In this document: positions 6,650-7,652 of the stretch, piece by piece
Position numbering within the stretch: position 1 is the first letter of the stretch
How the letters are laid out: every line of letters starts with the position of its first letter
Assembly (NCBI GenBank): GCA_947474415.1
Contig: CANJKD010000095.1
Location: 1-7,652 of the forward strand
Origin: Burkholderiales bacterium
Lineage (GTDB): Bacteria; Pseudomonadota; Gammaproteobacteria; Burkholderiales; Burkholderiaceae_C
Reading direction: 5' to 3'
Length of the DNA stretch: 7,652 bases
Program-made: the position numbers and the translations under genes
Notes under the pieces: generated by a model
The model's input: only the letters and a program-made list of their open reading frames with translations
Database searches by the model: none
What the model was told of the DNA's origin: nothing

Positions 6650-7345
6650 ATGAAGCTTGCCATCGAAGCTCCCCCGCTGCACACGCTGTCGATCGCCGGA
6701 CGCGACGAGCGCTTTCCGGTCAATCGCGTGTTCTGTGTTGGCCGCAACTACGCCGCCCATGCCCGCGAAATGGGCAAGGACCCGGACCGCGAGCCGCCGT
6801 TCTTCTTCATGAAACCAGCGGCCGCCGTGGTCGACGCGGCATCGCCGACCGCCGTGCCCTATCCGCCGAAGACGGCGAACTATCACCACGAGATCGAACT
6901 GGTGGTGGCCATCGGCCGCGGCGGACGCGATATCCCGATCACGCAGGCGCTTGACCACGTCTACGGTTATGCCGTCGGCCTGGACATGACCCGGCGTGAC
7001 CTGCAACTCGAAGCGCGCGACAAGGGTCGGCCCTGGGAGTTCGGCAAGTCGTTTTCCCTGTCGGCGCCGGTCGGCTCCTTACGCCGCGCACAGGACATCG
7101 GGCACCCGTCGGCAGCCGCGATTACGCTGACCGTCAACGGCCAGCTGCGGCAGTCGTCCGACATCGACAAGCTGATCTGGTCGGTGTCCGAATGCGTGGC
7201 CTACCTGTCGGAGTACGAAGCACTGGAGCCTGGCGACATCATCATGACGGGCACGCCCCAAGGCGTGAACGCCGTGGTGGCCGGTGACCTGATGCGCGGC
7301 GATATCCAGGGGCTCAGCGCGATCGAGGTACGGGTGACCGGCTGA
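6650..7345 (+). CDS. nagK: Fumarylpyruvate hydrolase (FAH family, NagK type)
   Basis: This 231-residue protein of the fumarylacetoacetate hydrolase fold hydrolyses fumarylpyruvate to fumarate and pyruvate, the last step of the glutathione-dependent gentisate route. Family motifs are present: FCVGRNYAAHAREMG (28-42), the metal-binding acidic residues E81, E83 and D112 (HHEIELVVAIG and GYAVGLDMT), a conserved lysine K133 in EFGKSF, and the C-terminal GDIIMTGTPQGV (195-206). The length suits the short, single-domain FAH members. The ATG at 6650 is supported by AAGGA at 6640-6644, 5 nt upstream; the frame remains open upstream inside nagI but that part is only shadow sequence. The isomerase that makes its substrate (NagL type) is not in the window and may lie farther downstream. 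Related FAH hydrolases acting on other acylpyruvates cannot be excluded by sequence, but the position between gentisate dioxygenase and salicylate hydroxylase genes makes this role likely. Confidence 0.9.
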   Translation: MKLAIEAPPLHTLSIAGRDERFPVNRVFCVGRNYAAHAREMGKDPDREPPFFFMKPAAAVVDAASPTAVPYPPKTANYHHEIELVVAIGRGGRDIPITQALDHVYGYAVGLDMTRRDLQLEARDKGRPWEFGKSFSLSAPVGSLRRAQDIGHPSAAAITLTVNGQLRQSSDIDKLIWSVSECVAYLSEYEALEPGDIIMTGTPQGVNAVVAGDLMRGDIQGLSAIEVRVTG

Positions 7346-7430
7346 AGAGCGCTGCAGAGGGCTGGACAGGGCTGAAGTACGGCAGCCACCGCCCGAGTCG
7401 CCCACAAGCGAACAAACAAGGAGACAAGGC

Positions 7431-7652
7431 ATGAACGAAACCTCGACGGTCTTTCCCGACCAGCCGGTGTGGGAGGGCGACGGTACCCACCGCATCCCGT
7501 TCCGCGCCTACACCAGCGACGCGATCTACCGCAAGGAACTGGAGCGCTTCTTCTACAAGGGCCACTGGTGCTACGTCGGCCTGGAGGCCGAGGTGCCCAA
7601 CCCGGGCGACTTCAAGCGCACCGTGGTAGGCGAGCGCTCGGTGATCCTGGCG
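7431..7652 (+). CDS. nagG: Salicylate 5-hydroxylase large (alpha) subunit, N-terminal 74 residues, cut by window end
   Basis: The frame begins at ATG 7431 with AAGGAG at 7418-7423, 7 nt upstream, and runs off the window. The 74 residues contain THRIPFRAYTSDAIYRKELE, then FFYKGHWCYVGLEAEVPNPG and DFKRTVVGERSVIL, closely matching the start of NagG-type Rieske oxygenase large subunits as I recall them. The Rieske C-x-H and C-x2-H ligands and the mononuclear iron site would come later and are not visible. With a small subunit (NagH), ferredoxin (NagAb) and the reductase encoded upstream, the enzyme hydroxylates salicylate at C5 to gentisate. It lies 85 bp after nagK in the same direction. Substrate choice among salicylate-like acids (for example anthranilate) cannot be settled from the fragment; the gentisate genes and NagR-like regulator favour salicylate. 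Confidence 0.88.
   Translation, partial: MNETSTVFPDQPVWEGDGTHRIPFRAYTSDAIYRKELERFFYKGHWCYVGLEAEVPNPGDFKRTVVGERSVILA

Noticed and set aside
5350..6747. A 465-codon minus-strand frame opposite nagI and the start of nagK
   Set aside because: Length alone is not evidence at this GC content; the plus strand carries recognised enzymes with active-site residues and ribosome-binding sites.

Overview
The window is about 7.65 kb of GC-rich, densely coding DNA. Gene content, codon bias toward G/C third positions and close resemblance to the nag/nah naphthalene-salicylate genes point to a beta-proteobacterium of the order Burkholderiales, most likely a Comamonadaceae-type genome (Variovorax, Polaromonas or Hydrogenophaga kind). 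The taxon is inferred from recalled family resemblance, not from a search. I see no tRNA, rRNA, CRISPR array, insertion sequence or phage gene.

Left part (1-3495), housekeeping or accessory genes: the C-terminal end of a universal stress protein (+); hpd, 4-hydroxyphenylpyruvate dioxygenase (-), of the tyrosine-to-homogentisate route; divergently, an intact lrgA/cidA-type holin-like gene (+) overlapping a clearly broken lrgB (in-frame stop, frameshift and an internal deletion of roughly 80 codons); a hairpin just after the lrgB stop; then an mgtC/sapB-family membrane protein gene (-) with a 339-bp gene-free upstream region holding several inverted repeats.

Right part (3496-7652), a salicylate/gentisate catabolic cluster: a NahR/NagR-like LysR regulator (-) is divergent from an operon (+) reading nagAa (ferredoxin reductase), nagI (gentisate 1,2-dioxygenase), nagK (fumarylpyruvate hydrolase) and the first 74 codons of nagG (salicylate 5-hydroxylase large subunit). 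The 98-bp divergent intergenic region carries a T-N11-A dyad and a sequence close to the NahR recognition consensus. The expected chemistry is salicylate to gentisate (NagGH with NagAb and NagAa), gentisate to maleylpyruvate (NagI), isomerisation to fumarylpyruvate (an isomerase not in the window), then cleavage to fumarate and pyruvate (NagK). The unusual part is the order: the two ring-cleavage-pathway genes lie between the reductase gene and the oxygenase gene.

I do not see an undescribed defence or mobile system here. The observations most worth following are the decayed lrgB beside an intact lrgA, the interleaved nag gene order with its NahR-type operator, and the structured region upstream of mgtC.
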